Below are positions 35,034 to 44,269 of a stretch of 64,000 nucleotides of DNA, in pieces. The position numbers and the translations under genes were made by a program. Every line of letters starts with the position of its first letter. The first letter of the stretch is position 1. Source of the DNA: Polaribacter sp. Q13 (GTDB taxonomy: Bacteria > Bacteroidota > Bacteroidia > Flavobacteriales > Flavobacteriaceae); contig NZ_CP074436.1 in the NCBI RefSeq assembly GCF_016858305.2, positions 1,818,001-1,882,000 on the forward strand. Direction: 5' to 3'. The notes beneath the pieces are model-generated. The model was not told where the DNA came from. It saw only the letters and a list, made by a program, of their open reading frames with translations, and did not search any database.

Positions 35034-36511
35034 TATTTTTTAAGGAGTAGATCAAACTCATTAGAAACATGAAGTTTAAGCACCAAGAAAATATAAATCA
35101 CAGTTATTAAAATACTTTTTAACGCTATATTTATAATAGGATGAACAGGAAACTTCCACAAATAGACATCACTTATTGGAAAATCCCAAAAGTTAAAAGC
35201 TAAATATAATAGAGCAATAATCAAAATCATTTTTAAAGACTTGTCTGTAAAAGGAGTCATAGAAAACTTACTTTTCACAAAAAATAATTTAAAAGTGTTT
35301 GCCAAAAAGACAACTATTAAAGTTGCTAAGGCCAAACCATCCGTTCCCATATCTAATTGATAATAAAACAATTTATTTAAAAAGTACACAGACAAAGCCA
35401 TAAAGACACTAATAGGTAACGTAACTCGGTAGAACTTAGAATTATTTATGATAGCTCCATTATTACCTAAAAATCCGTTGTATAGCTTCAGTATAGAAAT
35501 CATTAGCACTACCAAAGCACCCTCTCCGTACTCTTTAGGTAACAAGTTAAATAACTGCCCTACATTTGCATTAATCAAAACAAAAAATAGTCCGCTAATT
35601 AATAATAAATTAATAGAACTCTTTTTATACAAAGAAGCTACTTCTTTATGATTTTCTTCATTTAATGTCTTAGATGTTAATGGTTGTAGAATATTTAACA
35701 TTGCCCTACTTGGCGCTTCTATAAAAGAACCAATAAAAACAGCTACTGAATAATAAGCTGCTTTAACTAAAGACTCTTTACCTGGTATCATAAACTTATC
35801 TATATCTAAAATAATAGCACCTGCACTTCCTGCTAAAATAATATAACCAGAAAAACGAATTACTTCTTTGAAATTATCTGGTTTAGAAAAGGTGAATTTT
35901 GGCATATATAAACTAAATGCATAAAACATCATTATAAACATTCTTAGAAAATAGGCACCCGTTAAATAATATATAAATTCTGGTTTTGTAATCAATTCAA
36001 AGTAGACCGCAAATAGTAAAATCATTACCATTACTCTATTATACAACTCTTTTAAAATATTACCAAAAACAGACTGAAACTGAACTTTAGCCCAAGCATA
36101 AAAAATCTCAAAGTAAGAACAAGCTACAGCAATCAGGTAAATAACAAACGTATAATCTTTTATAATTGGGTTTTCTATAGATAAATAATCACCTATTTCT
36201 TGATAAAAATGGTTTCCTAAAAAAGCAATAGGAATTGCAATTAATAATGGTAAAAAAAGGACTGATGATAAAAACCGATCTTTCTCTACTTTTGTAAAAT
36301 AACTCGAAAAAAACTTCACAATGGTATGATGAATTCCTAAGGCAATTAAAGGCATTAGCAGGTTAGAAGTAGACAACAAAAAAGTTACCAAACCATAATA
36401 TTCATCTTCTAAAAAACGAGTATATAAAAACAAGGTATTAATTCCGCCAAAAGCAAAACCAAGGTAAATAAAAAGAGTATTTTTAAATGACTGTTTTAAA
36501 ATGATCCCCAT
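35024..36511 (-). CDS. polysaccharide flippase (Wzx/MATE-type)
   Basis: A 495-residue inner-membrane protein with about 14 hydrophobic segments, of the polysaccharide biosynthesis/O-antigen flippase group (start KNTLFIYLGFAFGGINTLF). It would turn lipid-linked oligosaccharides to the periplasmic side. It is the last gene of a minus-strand operon with two glycosyltransferases (2 bases after the preceding stop) and YfhO. No polymerase (Wzy) is evident in the operon. Confidence 0.9.
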   Translation of the reverse strand: MGIILKQSFKNTLFIYLGFAFGGINTLFLYTRFLEDEYYGLVTFLLSTSNLLMPLIALGIHHTIVKFFSSYFTKVEKDRFLSSVLFLPLLIAIPIAFLGNHFYQEIGDYLSIENPIIKDYTFVIYLIAVACSYFEIFYAWAKVQFQSVFGNILKELYNRVMVMILLFAVYFELITKPEFIYYLTGAYFLRMFIMMFYAFSLYMPKFTFSKPDNFKEVIRFSGYIILAGSAGAIILDIDKFMIPGKESLVKAAYYSVAVFIGSFIEAPSRAMLNILQPLTSKTLNEENHKEVASLYKKSSINLLLISGLFFVLINANVGQLFNLLPKEYGEGALVVLMISILKLYNGFLGNNGAIINNSKFYRVTLPISVFMALSVYFLNKLFYYQLDMGTDGLALATLIVVFLANTFKLFFVKSKFSMTPFTDKSLKMILIIALLYLAFNFWDFPISDVYLWKFPVHPIINIALKSILITVIYIFLVLKLHVSNEFDLLLKKYYK

Positions 36512-36513
36512 AC

Positions 36514-37779
36514 TTACGAATGTAAACTTTTAATAATCAAAGCTAACTCTTTCGTCAATTCTTTTCTATGATATCTTTCTATGCCTTTAGATTTCACTTC
36601 TAAAGTTCCTAGCTTAAATTGATGATATAACCGTTCTATTTCTAAGGTAATTTTTTCTTCATTTTCAAAATCAATTACAACTCCTGCATTGGTCTCTTTT
36701 AATATTTCTGATAAATCTCCATCTTCCGGTCCAATCGCTAAAATGGGTCTTTTTGCTGTTAAATACTCAAATAATTTTCCAGTTAATATTCCTTTAGATT
36801 TTTCTACATTCGGAATTAACAACAACAATACTTGTGCTTTTTTCTGATATTCTATAGCAGTCTCATGAGAAACATATCCTTTAAAATCAGAATTATCTAG
36901 TAAATTATTTTTTGATATTACTTCTTTAACTTCATCAGAAATATCACCAATAAAATTCAGTTTTAAATCGTTCTTAAAGTCTTTATTTTTTAAAGTAAGT
37001 TGGCTTAAAACTTTAAAAAACACTTTTGGGTTACTTTGTTTTGGCAACAACCCGATGTAGGAAATGGAAAATTTAGCATCTAAATTAATTGCACTTTTGG
37101 TTAAAACTTCATCATCAAAACCATTGCTGACAACCTCTACTCTACTGGCTTTTTTAGCAAATTCAATTTTTAAAGAATTACTAACTGTCAACACACAATC
37201 TGCATTTTTTAAAACAGTTTCTTCTAATTTTCTATTTCTATTTTTAGCAAATGATAATTGCTTAAAATCTTTATTATAATACAAATCTGACCAAGGATCT
37301 CTAAAATCTGCAAGCCATTTTATATTATTTTTCCTGTGTAATTTCTGAGCAATTAAATGCATACTGTGTGGCGGCCCCGTAGAAATAATAGTATCAATTT
37401 TATGAGAATCTAAATACTTCTGAAGGTATTTTACAGATGCTTTTACCCAAAACACTTTAGGATCTGGAATAAAAAAATTCCCTCTAATAAAAGATAAAAT
37501 ACCGCTGTTACTAACGTTAGAAATTCCGCTTTTTTTAGGTTTCTTTTTTTTCCAAAAAAGTAAATCCGTCGGTTCCCAAATAGGTTGTTTTAAAACTTCT
37601 ATATTTTTTGGAACCTCATTTATTAAGCTTAAATCTTCCTTCGGATAATTGACATCATCAACGGTATACACCACAGGTTCTATTCCGAATTCTTGTAAAT
37701 ATTTTACAAACTTCAACCAACGTTGCACTCCAGAACCTCCTGCTGGTGGCCAATAATATGTAATTATTAATACTTTCAC
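36514..37779 (-). CDS. glycosyltransferase family 4 protein
   Basis: A 421-residue GT-B glycosyltransferase. N-terminal acceptor domain begins with ITYYWPPAGGSGVQRWLKF; the C-terminal donor domain includes SYIGLLPKQ and the late E-x7-E-like region GKLFEYLTAKRPILAIGPED. The product is probably a surface glycan. Its start codon overlaps the stop of the upstream glycosyltransferase by one base, so translation is coupled. Sugar donor and linkage cannot be deduced. Confidence 0.92.
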   Translation of the reverse strand: MKVLIITYYWPPAGGSGVQRWLKFVKYLQEFGIEPVVYTVDDVNYPKEDLSLINEVPKNIEVLKQPIWEPTDLLFWKKKKPKKSGISNVSNSGILSFIRGNFFIPDPKVFWVKASVKYLQKYLDSHKIDTIISTGPPHSMHLIAQKLHRKNNIKWLADFRDPWSDLYYNKDFKQLSFAKNRNRKLEETVLKNADCVLTVSNSLKIEFAKKASRVEVVSNGFDDEVLTKSAINLDAKFSISYIGLLPKQSNPKVFFKVLSQLTLKNKDFKNDLKLNFIGDISDEVKEVISKNNLLDNSDFKGYVSHETAIEYQKKAQVLLLLIPNVEKSKGILTGKLFEYLTAKRPILAIGPEDGDLSEILKETNAGVVIDFENEEKITLEIERLYHQFKLGTLEVKSKGIERYHRKELTKELALIIKSLHS

Positions 37780-38966
37780 TATTGTAGGTTATCGTATAAA
37801 TGTAGTAGTTTTTTAGAAGTTTGTTCCCAAGAAAATTCATTTTCTATAAACTCTTTTCCATTTTGCCCTAATTCATTTCTTAATTTTTCATCCTTGTAGA
37901 GCATTAAAATTTTATCAGAAAAATGTTTAACATCTCTATCTTTATGAATTAAGCCTGTATTATGTTTTTCAACAACTCTTTTTTGAGCGGTAGCATCACT
38001 TACCAAAAGAGGTTTTGCCAGACTCATATACTGAAAAATCTTATTTGCATACGCAACATCGTGTTGTAAATTTCTATGCAAAGGCGAAATACAAATAGCA
38101 CTCGATAAAATATAAGACTGAAATAAAGAAACATTTTGCCAACCTTCAAAATCGACAAATTCTTCTAATTTTAAATCGGCAACTTGTTGTTTTAAAACAA
38201 CATCTGTAGTATTCTTACCTACAATTACCAACTTAATATTTGGAATCGATTCCTTTAAAGAAATTAGCGATTCAATGGCTGTTTGTAAGCCTCTTCTTAA
38301 ATGTGTATCGCCTAAATATAAGAGTACAAAATTGTCTTTGTATCTCTCTACAATCGTTTTATCAATCGTATAATTGGTGTAAAATGATTCTCTAATCGTA
38401 TTCGGAACTAGTACTAACTTATCTTTTGCTGATGGAATTCTTTGTGCTAAATTCTCTAAAAATTCTGGAGAAACAGCAATTACCTTAGTTGCTTTTCCTA
38501 TAAATTCCTTTTCTTTCTTTTTCCATTTTAATGGTGAAATCAAATACTTTCCCGGAAACTTTTGAAGATGTGGATACAACTTCATTACTTCAGGCATATT
38601 ATCATGCAAATCTAAAACTACAGGTAAATGAAATCCATTATTCACATTAAAAACAGCCTGTGCAATTCTGATATCATGAATATGAAAAGCATCAATTTTT
38701 GTTTCTTTTACAAACTGATGAATTTTTTTTCCCATCAAAAAATGATACAAAGAAAAGGTATATGCTAAAGCGGATAATTTATACTCTAGTTTATTAGAAG
38801 CATATCTTTTAACCTGAATTCCGTTTATAACTTCAGACGATTTTTCATCGGCATATTTTAAACAAAATAGAAAAACATCATGTCCTGCTTTTACCAAAGA
38901 AACGGCTTCGTTTTCTACTCTCGGATCTGGTGGAAACGGAGCATCCAAAATCATTCCTATTTTCAT
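37779..38966 (-). CDS. glycosyltransferase family 4 protein
   Basis: A 395-residue GT-B enzyme. N-terminal part starts GMILDAPFPPDPRVENEAVSL; DLHDNMPEVMKLYP lies in the middle; the donor domain has LLYLGDTHLRRGLQTAIESL, and NKIFQYMSLAKPLLVSDATA as the nucleotide-sugar Glu region. It overlaps YfhO by 4 bases upstream and the next glycosyltransferase by 1 base downstream. Role in the same surface glycan pathway is inferred. Confidence 0.92.
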   Translation of the reverse strand: MKIGMILDAPFPPDPRVENEAVSLVKAGHDVFLFCLKYADEKSSEVINGIQVKRYASNKLEYKLSALAYTFSLYHFLMGKKIHQFVKETKIDAFHIHDIRIAQAVFNVNNGFHLPVVLDLHDNMPEVMKLYPHLQKFPGKYLISPLKWKKKEKEFIGKATKVIAVSPEFLENLAQRIPSAKDKLVLVPNTIRESFYTNYTIDKTIVERYKDNFVLLYLGDTHLRRGLQTAIESLISLKESIPNIKLVIVGKNTTDVVLKQQVADLKLEEFVDFEGWQNVSLFQSYILSSAICISPLHRNLQHDVAYANKIFQYMSLAKPLLVSDATAQKRVVEKHNTGLIHKDRDVKHFSDKILMLYKDEKLRNELGQNGKEFIENEFSWEQTSKKLLHLYDNLQ

Positions 38967-41380
38967 TTCTTTAATCTCTTCTTTTCATAAAAGAACCAAC
39001 CAACGGTTATCAATAGTAGCAAAGCATAAGAAGATAAAGAAATGATTTTCCCTTGCTGAATTACTTTTGGCTCAAACTTAAACTCTATCGTATGTTCTCC
39101 TGCAGGAATCGTCATTCCTCTTAACACATAATCTACACGTACGTATGGCGTTAATTTTCCGTCTACATAAGCGTTCCAACCATCTTTATAATAGATTTCA
39201 GAAAATACAGCAAATTGTTCTTTGTTTGTTTTAGATTGATATGTTAACGTTGTAACATCGTAATTTAAAAGTTTTATAGAAGCTGTTGAGTCAATTTCTT
39301 TAGGAAATATAATTCTATCTTTTACAGAAGGGTCGGATTGATAAACGGCAACCGTCTTTGTATTTAAAGAATCTAACGCTTGTATTTCCTGATTCGCAGA
39401 GTTTACAATTTTTACATGTTCTACAAACCATGCATTTCCGTTGGCATCTGGGTTTAATTGCGATTGTTTTTCTCCTTTATCATTGCCAATAATAAAATAC
39501 TTGGTGTTTAACATGTTTAAAACTTGCATGTTATTTTTGGCTATTTGAAAATCGAATAATTCTTGATAACGTCCTAATTTAGCTGCATGATATCCACCAA
39601 TAGATTGATGAAAATAAGAGGTACTTCCATCATTCATTGGATTTACCGTAAAATTACCAACTCTATAATGACTTTTATCTTGTAATATAATTTTATCTGC
39701 TGTTGAAGCTATAAATGGTTTATCAATTTTTCTTGCAGATTTAAAATCGGTTTCATTCACATACTTTTTATCAACAGAAATTAAATCGAACAGTATAAAA
39801 AGTGTCAGTACTAAAATAGCTACACCTTGTTTTAATTTCTCTTTTAACAACATCCATAAAACACCTGCAGAAAGTATCATTAAAAATAATGAACGCAAAG
39901 TATCTGTTAATAACATCGATTTTCTATCAGAAATAATTGCATCTGTTAAACCAGGTAACTGCTTGTATTGAGCATCTCTTAATCCTTCAAAGGTTGAAAA
40001 ACCATGTGCTAGTAAAAAACCTACAATAATTAATCCTCCAAAAACATACACTGCTTTTTTTAGAGCATCTCGTTTTTCATCCGAAGAAATTTTAGAAGAA
40101 AAGAATTCTTTTAAAGCCAAAACACCTAAAATAGGCACAGATAATTCAGCGATGATTTGTATCGATGAAACTGCTCTAAACTTATTGTATAACGGAAAAT
40201 AATCAATAAAAAAGTTGGTTAAAACATCAAAATTTCTTCCCCAACTCATTAAAATTGAAAATACCGTTGCAGCTACTAACCATTGTTTTAGTCTTCCTTT
40301 TACTAAGAACATCCCTAAGAAAAACAGAAAAAATATTACTGCTCCTATATATGCTGGTGCTTCTACAATGTTTTGATCTCCCCAATACGTTAATGCTTGT
40401 TCAGAATATTCCTTTGCTGCTTTTTTGCCTGCTTTCGCTTCTAAAAGTTGATAAAAATTTGAATCACCTCCTAATTTCTCCATCGTTCCTCCGCCCATAA
40501 AACGCGGAATAAACAAATTAAAAGTCTCTAATTTCGCGTAACTATATTCTGTTATATAGGCTTTATCTAAACCTTTAGTCACTGCTTTTTTGGTTCCATC
40601 AGGATTGATGGTTAATTCAGACTTACCTCTTGTACTATGGTCTGCATATTCTTTCATAGCCATTAAACGCGAAGAATTTGCGCCAACACCTAATAAAACA
40701 GCTGCAAGAATTACAATAACTTGTTTTATAAATGTTGGAATAATTTTTTCTTTAATGGCGTTTATAAGTTCTACCATTCCTAAAATTAATAGTGAAAACC
40801 CAAGATAATAGGTCATCTGAGGATGATTGGTATAAATTTCTAAAGCCATCGCTACACCAGTTACCAAAAACCCTAAAATATATCGTTTCTGAAAAACCCA
40901 CAACAATCCGGCTAAAACCAATGGCATGTAAGCAATTGCATGCGCTTTTGCATTATGTCCTGCTCCAAAAATAATGATTAAATAGGTTGAAAACCCAAAG
41001 GCTAGAGAACCAAAAATTGCCAGTCTCCAATTGACTTTCAACGCCATCATTAATACAAAAAAACTTAAAAAGTACAAAAAAGTATAGTCTGCAGGTCTTG
41101 GTAAAAAACGTAAAGTTATGTCTAAAACTCTTACAAAATCATTCGGATAATAGGCACTTACTTGATACGCTGGCATTCCACTAAAAGAAGCACCTGTCCA
41201 ATAAGGTTCTGCATTTTTATCTGCCCTAAAATCATTAATCTCTTTTACCATTCCGGTAAACTGAGTAATATCAGACTGATTCAGTTTTTGCCCTTTTAAA
41301 AGCGGATGAAAATATATAATAGATGCCAAAGCAAAAATTGCCACCGCAACTATATATGGTAAAATTTTAGTAAACTTCAT
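38963..41380 (-). CDS. YfhO family membrane protein
   Basis: An 805-residue protein with about 13 membrane helices in the first 520 residues and a soluble C-terminal part, ending with one more helix (about 780-798, LSSYALLLLITVGWFFY). Family stretches: IIYFHPLLKGQKLNQSDITQ, PYWTGASFSGMPAYQVSAYYP, and EIYYKDGWNAYVDGKLTPY with ADVLRG-like VDYVLRGMTIPAG. YfhO resembles GT-C glycosyltransferases; Gram-positive relatives glycosylate teichoic acids. Here it probably adds a sugar on the periplasmic side to a surface polymer (inference). Confidence 0.9.
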   Translation of the reverse strand: MKFTKILPYIVAVAIFALASIIYFHPLLKGQKLNQSDITQFTGMVKEINDFRADKNAEPYWTGASFSGMPAYQVSAYYPNDFVRVLDITLRFLPRPADYTFLYFLSFFVLMMALKVNWRLAIFGSLAFGFSTYLIIIFGAGHNAKAHAIAYMPLVLAGLLWVFQKRYILGFLVTGVAMALEIYTNHPQMTYYLGFSLLILGMVELINAIKEKIIPTFIKQVIVILAAVLLGVGANSSRLMAMKEYADHSTRGKSELTINPDGTKKAVTKGLDKAYITEYSYAKLETFNLFIPRFMGGGTMEKLGGDSNFYQLLEAKAGKKAAKEYSEQALTYWGDQNIVEAPAYIGAVIFFLFFLGMFLVKGRLKQWLVAATVFSILMSWGRNFDVLTNFFIDYFPLYNKFRAVSSIQIIAELSVPILGVLALKEFFSSKISSDEKRDALKKAVYVFGGLIIVGFLLAHGFSTFEGLRDAQYKQLPGLTDAIISDRKSMLLTDTLRSLFLMILSAGVLWMLLKEKLKQGVAILVLTLFILFDLISVDKKYVNETDFKSARKIDKPFIASTADKIILQDKSHYRVGNFTVNPMNDGSTSYFHQSIGGYHAAKLGRYQELFDFQIAKNNMQVLNMLNTKYFIIGNDKGEKQSQLNPDANGNAWFVEHVKIVNSANQEIQALDSLNTKTVAVYQSDPSVKDRIIFPKEIDSTASIKLLNYDVTTLTYQSKTNKEQFAVFSEIYYKDGWNAYVDGKLTPYVRVDYVLRGMTIPAGEHTIEFKFEPKVIQQGKIISLSSYALLLLITVGWFFYEKKRLKK

Positions 41381-41383
41381 AAA

Positions 41384-41641
41384 TTAATCTATTTCCTCAA
41401 AATCTACATATTCTCCAACAGAGTTTCTACTTTGTTGCTGATTACTTGGTTTTTTGTCAATTACTGTTTCTCCTTCAGAAACCGTACTTTTTTGTTCTTG
41501 CCCTCCTCCATATTGTTGTTCTGCTTTCTTTTTAATTGTTTCTGCCGCTTTTTTAATTAAAAAAGGAGCGAACAATTTTGCTAAAAACTTAAAACCATAA
41601 TAAAAAAGAACAATAAAAAAAATAGTTTTTAATAATCCCAT
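41384..41641 (-). CDS. DUF4834 family protein
   Basis: An 85-residue protein with one N-terminal membrane helix (LLKTIFFIVLFYYGFKF) and a charged, Gln-rich tail ending GEYVDFEEID, as usual for DUF4834. It lies 3 bases before YfhO and leads the glycan operon. The start codon sits only two bases after a good -7 box, so the message may be leaderless. Function unknown. Confidence 0.82.
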   Translation of the reverse strand: MGLLKTIFFIVLFYYGFKFLAKLFAPFLIKKAAETIKKKAEQQYGGGQEQKSTVSEGETVIDKKPSNQQQSRNSVGEYVDFEEID

Positions 41642-41642
41642 T

Positions 41643-41671
41643 CAAATATATATTTATAAAAAATCAATCAA
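41643..41671 (-). promoter_or_regulatory. promoter of the glycan operon
   Basis: Minus strand: TTTTTG, 18 bases, TATATTTG (41643-41650), then AATG with the DUF4834 start codon. Elements and spacing match the Bacteroidetes consensus. The start point would fall on or just inside the first codon. Confidence 0.6.
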
Positions 41672-41769
41672 AAATAACAATTTGAATACAATTGAAGCGT
41701 TTACAAACTATAAAACTTTCTTAAACTCAAAAAAGTATCGTTTGCTTTTAAAAAATAGCATTTTTATCC

Positions 41770-41777
41770 TATGTTTG
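41770..41777 (+). promoter_or_regulatory. -7 element (TATGTTTG) before the outer-membrane protein gene
   Basis: TATGTTTG matches TAnnTTTG, 42 bases before the ATG at 41819. A TTTG lies upstream but with about 25 bases spacing, longer than usual. Confidence 0.4.
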
Positions 41778-41818
41778 TGTAGCAGATATTATTACCTATA
41801 AAATCGTATCCAAAATTT

Positions 41819-42955
41819 ATGAAAAACCTTTTACTTAAACTTTTTATTACATTTACAATACTTGTATCTAACTATACACAAGCACAATATACAGATGTAA
41901 TAAATTCTAACAAACCTGGTTTTTCAGAAAGCCCTTATAGTGTTGGTACAGGTGTTTATCAATTTGAAACTAATTTTTTCTACAAAAAAACAAGTATAGA
42001 GCCCACTTTTTCTATACCAGAATCTTTTGGAGCAGATTTACTTTTTAGAACAAGTTTTTTTCTTGAAAAATTAGAATTAAATGCGCAGTTCACTTACCAA
42101 AAGGACGAAGTAACGTTTAATAACATTTTTACATCACAATATTCAACTTCTGGATTGAGTAAATTTACAATCGGTGCAAAATATTTATTATTTCAACCAG
42201 AATATACCGATAAAACGAAAGAAGTAAGAAGTTGGAGAAGGCGACATGCTTTTGATAAAAAACGTTTTATCCCTTCTGTTGCTGTTTATTTGGGTATAAA
42301 TACAGATGTTGTAAATGACCTTTATAAAACAGAAAGTGTATCGCCAAAATTAGGCGTTTTACTTCAACAAAATCTTACCAATCAATTTAATGTTATTTAC
42401 AATCTTTACTACGATAAAATAGGTACCGATTTTTCTGAAATTTCTTATATAGTAACAGCTACCCAAAATTTTAGCGATAATTGGTCTGGTTTTATTGAGC
42501 ATCAAGGCATTTTCTTAAAACATCAAAATAATCTAAATATTGGCGCAGGATTCGCTTATCTTTTTAACAAAGATTTTCAAATGAACACCTCTGCTAGATT
42601 TATTAAAGAAGGAAAGTCTCAGGGTATTTACGCAGGTTTAGGGATTTCTTATAGAATAGATAGTCATTATGATTCTTATACCGATTTAAATGACAACGGA
42701 CAACAAATAAAAGACACGCCAATAAGCAGATACAACAAAAAACAAAATAATTTTTTCTCTAGAATTTTTAGTGTCTTTAAGAAAAAAGATAAGAAGAAAC
42801 CCATTAGAAAAAGAAGTCGTAAAAGAATTTCTACAAAAGAGAAAAAAGGTGGTTTTTTAGGTTTGTTTGGTAAGAAAAAGAAAAAAGAAGAATCAGAAAT
42901 AGAAAAATTAGAAAGAGAAATTAAAGAGTTAGAGAAAGAAGTAGAAGATGATTAG
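41819..42955 (+). CDS. putative outer-membrane beta-barrel protein (transporter/phenol-MetA-like) with charged tail
   Basis: A 378-residue exported protein: signal peptide (MKNLLLKLFITFTILVSNYT ending AQA), then an N-terminal PGFSESPYSVGTGVYQFETN motif typical of the MetA-pathway-of-phenol-degradation barrel family. Alternating beta strands run to about residue 285. The last 90 residues are unlike a barrel: very basic (KKKDKKKPIRKRSRKRISTK), then GGFLGLFGKKKKKEE and an acidic/basic heptad helix (IEKLEREIKELEKEVEDD). The tail may reach into the periplasm. The transported substrate is unknown. Confidence 0.75.
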   Translation: MKNLLLKLFITFTILVSNYTQAQYTDVINSNKPGFSESPYSVGTGVYQFETNFFYKKTSIEPTFSIPESFGADLLFRTSFFLEKLELNAQFTYQKDEVTFNNIFTSQYSTSGLSKFTIGAKYLLFQPEYTDKTKEVRSWRRRHAFDKKRFIPSVAVYLGINTDVVNDLYKTESVSPKLGVLLQQNLTNQFNVIYNLYYDKIGTDFSEISYIVTATQNFSDNWSGFIEHQGIFLKHQNNLNIGAGFAYLFNKDFQMNTSARFIKEGKSQGIYAGLGISYRIDSHYDSYTDLNDNGQQIKDTPISRYNKKQNNFFSRIFSVFKKKDKKKPIRKRSRKRISTKEKKGGFLGLFGKKKKKEESEIEKLEREIKELEKEVEDD

Positions 42956-42973
42956 AATAACAATTAGAAAAAC

Positions 42974-42981
42974 TATTTTTG
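42974..42981 (+). promoter_or_regulatory. -7 element (TATTTTTG) abutting the acetyltransferase start
   Basis: TATTTTTG matches TAnnTTTG and ends 4 bases before the ATG at 42986. No clear -33 TTG. Suggests a leaderless message. Confidence 0.4.
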
Positions 42982-42985
42982 TAAA

Positions 42986-44107
42986 ATGATTACAATCAAA
43001 AAAATGACTACCAGAAAGGAAATGAAACAATTTGTAACATTTCCTTTTTCACTATACAAAAATAATAAGTATTGGGTTCCGCCAATTATTAAAGATGAAG
43101 TTGACAATTTTGACCCAACAAAAAACCCCGTTTTTGAGAATGCAGATGCACAATTTTTTGTTGCCCTAAGAGATGGCGAAATTGTGGGAAGAGTTATTGC
43201 CATAATCAATTGGTTTGAAGTTGAAAAACAACAAATTAAAAAAATGCGTTTTGGTTGGTTTGATGTCATTGATGATATTGAAGTTAGTAAAGTACTTTTA
43301 GAAAAAGTTAAAGAAATAGGTCTAGAAAATAAATTAGAATACATAGAAGGACCAATTGGTTTTAATAATTTAGATAAAACCGGAGTTTTAGTGGAAGGTT
43401 TTGATCATATAGGAACCATGATTACCTGGTATAATCATCCATATTATAAAGAACATTTAGAGCAATTAGGTTTTGTTAAAGAGAAAGAATATTTAGAAAA
43501 CAAATTCAAGTTTAAAAATGTAGATGGTGTTTATTTTGATAGAATAAGTAACATTTTAAAAAAACGATTAAAACTTAAAGCATTAGATTTTACCAAGACT
43601 AAAGACATTATGCCTTATGTAGATGAAATGTTTGAGGTTTTTAGCGCTTCGTACTCTAAACTATCTTCTTTTGTACCAATATCTGACTCTCAGATTGCTT
43701 TTTTTAAGAAAAAATATATTTCTTTTATCAACCCAGAATATATAAAATTTGTGGTAGATGAGAACAATAAACTAGTTGCATTTGCCATTGTAATGCCTTC
43801 TTTTTCTGAAGCTTTACAAAAAGCTAACGGTAAATTATTCCCGTTTGGATTGTTCCATTTATTAAAAGCAAGAAAGCACTCTAAAGACGTTACTTTTTAC
43901 TTAATTGGTGTGCATCCAGCTTATCAAAACAAAGGAGTACATGCTATTATTTTTGATCAATACACCAAGACATTTGCGCCTTTAGGTATAGAAAATTGCA
44001 TTAGAACTCCTGAATTAGAAGACAACGAAGCAATAAAAAAATTATGGGAAAATTTTCATCCTGTAACACATAAAAGACGTAGAACGTATAGAAAGAGTAT
44101 TCAGTAA
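42986..44107 (+). CDS. GNAT-like N-acetyltransferase family protein
   Basis: A 373-residue protein common in Bacteroidetes. The N-terminal half begins MITIKKMTTRKEMKQFVTFP and contains LRDGEIVGRVIAIINWFE; the C-terminal half has the acetyl-CoA-binding region FYLIGVHPAYQNKGVHAIIF (Q-x-x-G-x pattern of motif A). Two GNAT-like halves are likely. Substrate unknown. The stop codon TAA is the first part of a heptamer repeat array (44102-44166). Confidence 0.82.
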   Translation: MITIKKMTTRKEMKQFVTFPFSLYKNNKYWVPPIIKDEVDNFDPTKNPVFENADAQFFVALRDGEIVGRVIAIINWFEVEKQQIKKMRFGWFDVIDDIEVSKVLLEKVKEIGLENKLEYIEGPIGFNNLDKTGVLVEGFDHIGTMITWYNHPYYKEHLEQLGFVKEKEYLENKFKFKNVDGVYFDRISNILKKRLKLKALDFTKTKDIMPYVDEMFEVFSASYSKLSSFVPISDSQIAFFKKKYISFINPEYIKFVVDENNKLVAFAIVMPSFSEALQKANGKLFPFGLFHLLKARKHSKDVTFYLIGVHPAYQNKGVHAIIFDQYTKTFAPLGIENCIRTPELEDNEAIKKLWENFHPVTHKRRRTYRKSIQ

Positions 44108-44166
44108 GCAGTAAGCAGTAAGCAGTAAGCAGTAAGCAGTAAGCAGTAAGCAGTAAGCAGTAAGCA
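44102..44166 (+). repeat. tandem array of about nine CAGTAAG heptamers
   Basis: A perfect 7-base repeat of CAGTAAG, 9 copies plus 2 bases. The first unit supplies the last sense codon (CAG) and the stop codon (TAA) of the acetyltransferase gene, so the array starts inside the coding sequence. Confidence 0.97.
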
Positions 44167-44185
44167 AAATTAAAAAATCACTGGT

Positions 44186-44224
44186 TCTTTGCAACTATAC
44201 TTCTTTGCTACTTTGAAACTAAAT
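44186..44224 (+). repeat. CTTTGC-type element
   Basis: Reads TTCTTTGCAACTATACTTCT then TTGCTACTTTGAAAC; a diverged copy of the element at 45702 and (reversed) 33263. It lies between the heptamer array and rsmE. Confidence 0.6.
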
Positions 44225-44269
44225 CAAAAAAAACATCAAAAACACCTAACTTTAATCTTTTAACGAAAC

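Noticed and set aside
42973..43344. 123-codon minus-strand frame
   Set aside because: Antisense to the start of the acetyltransferase gene; Ser/Thr-rich shadow.
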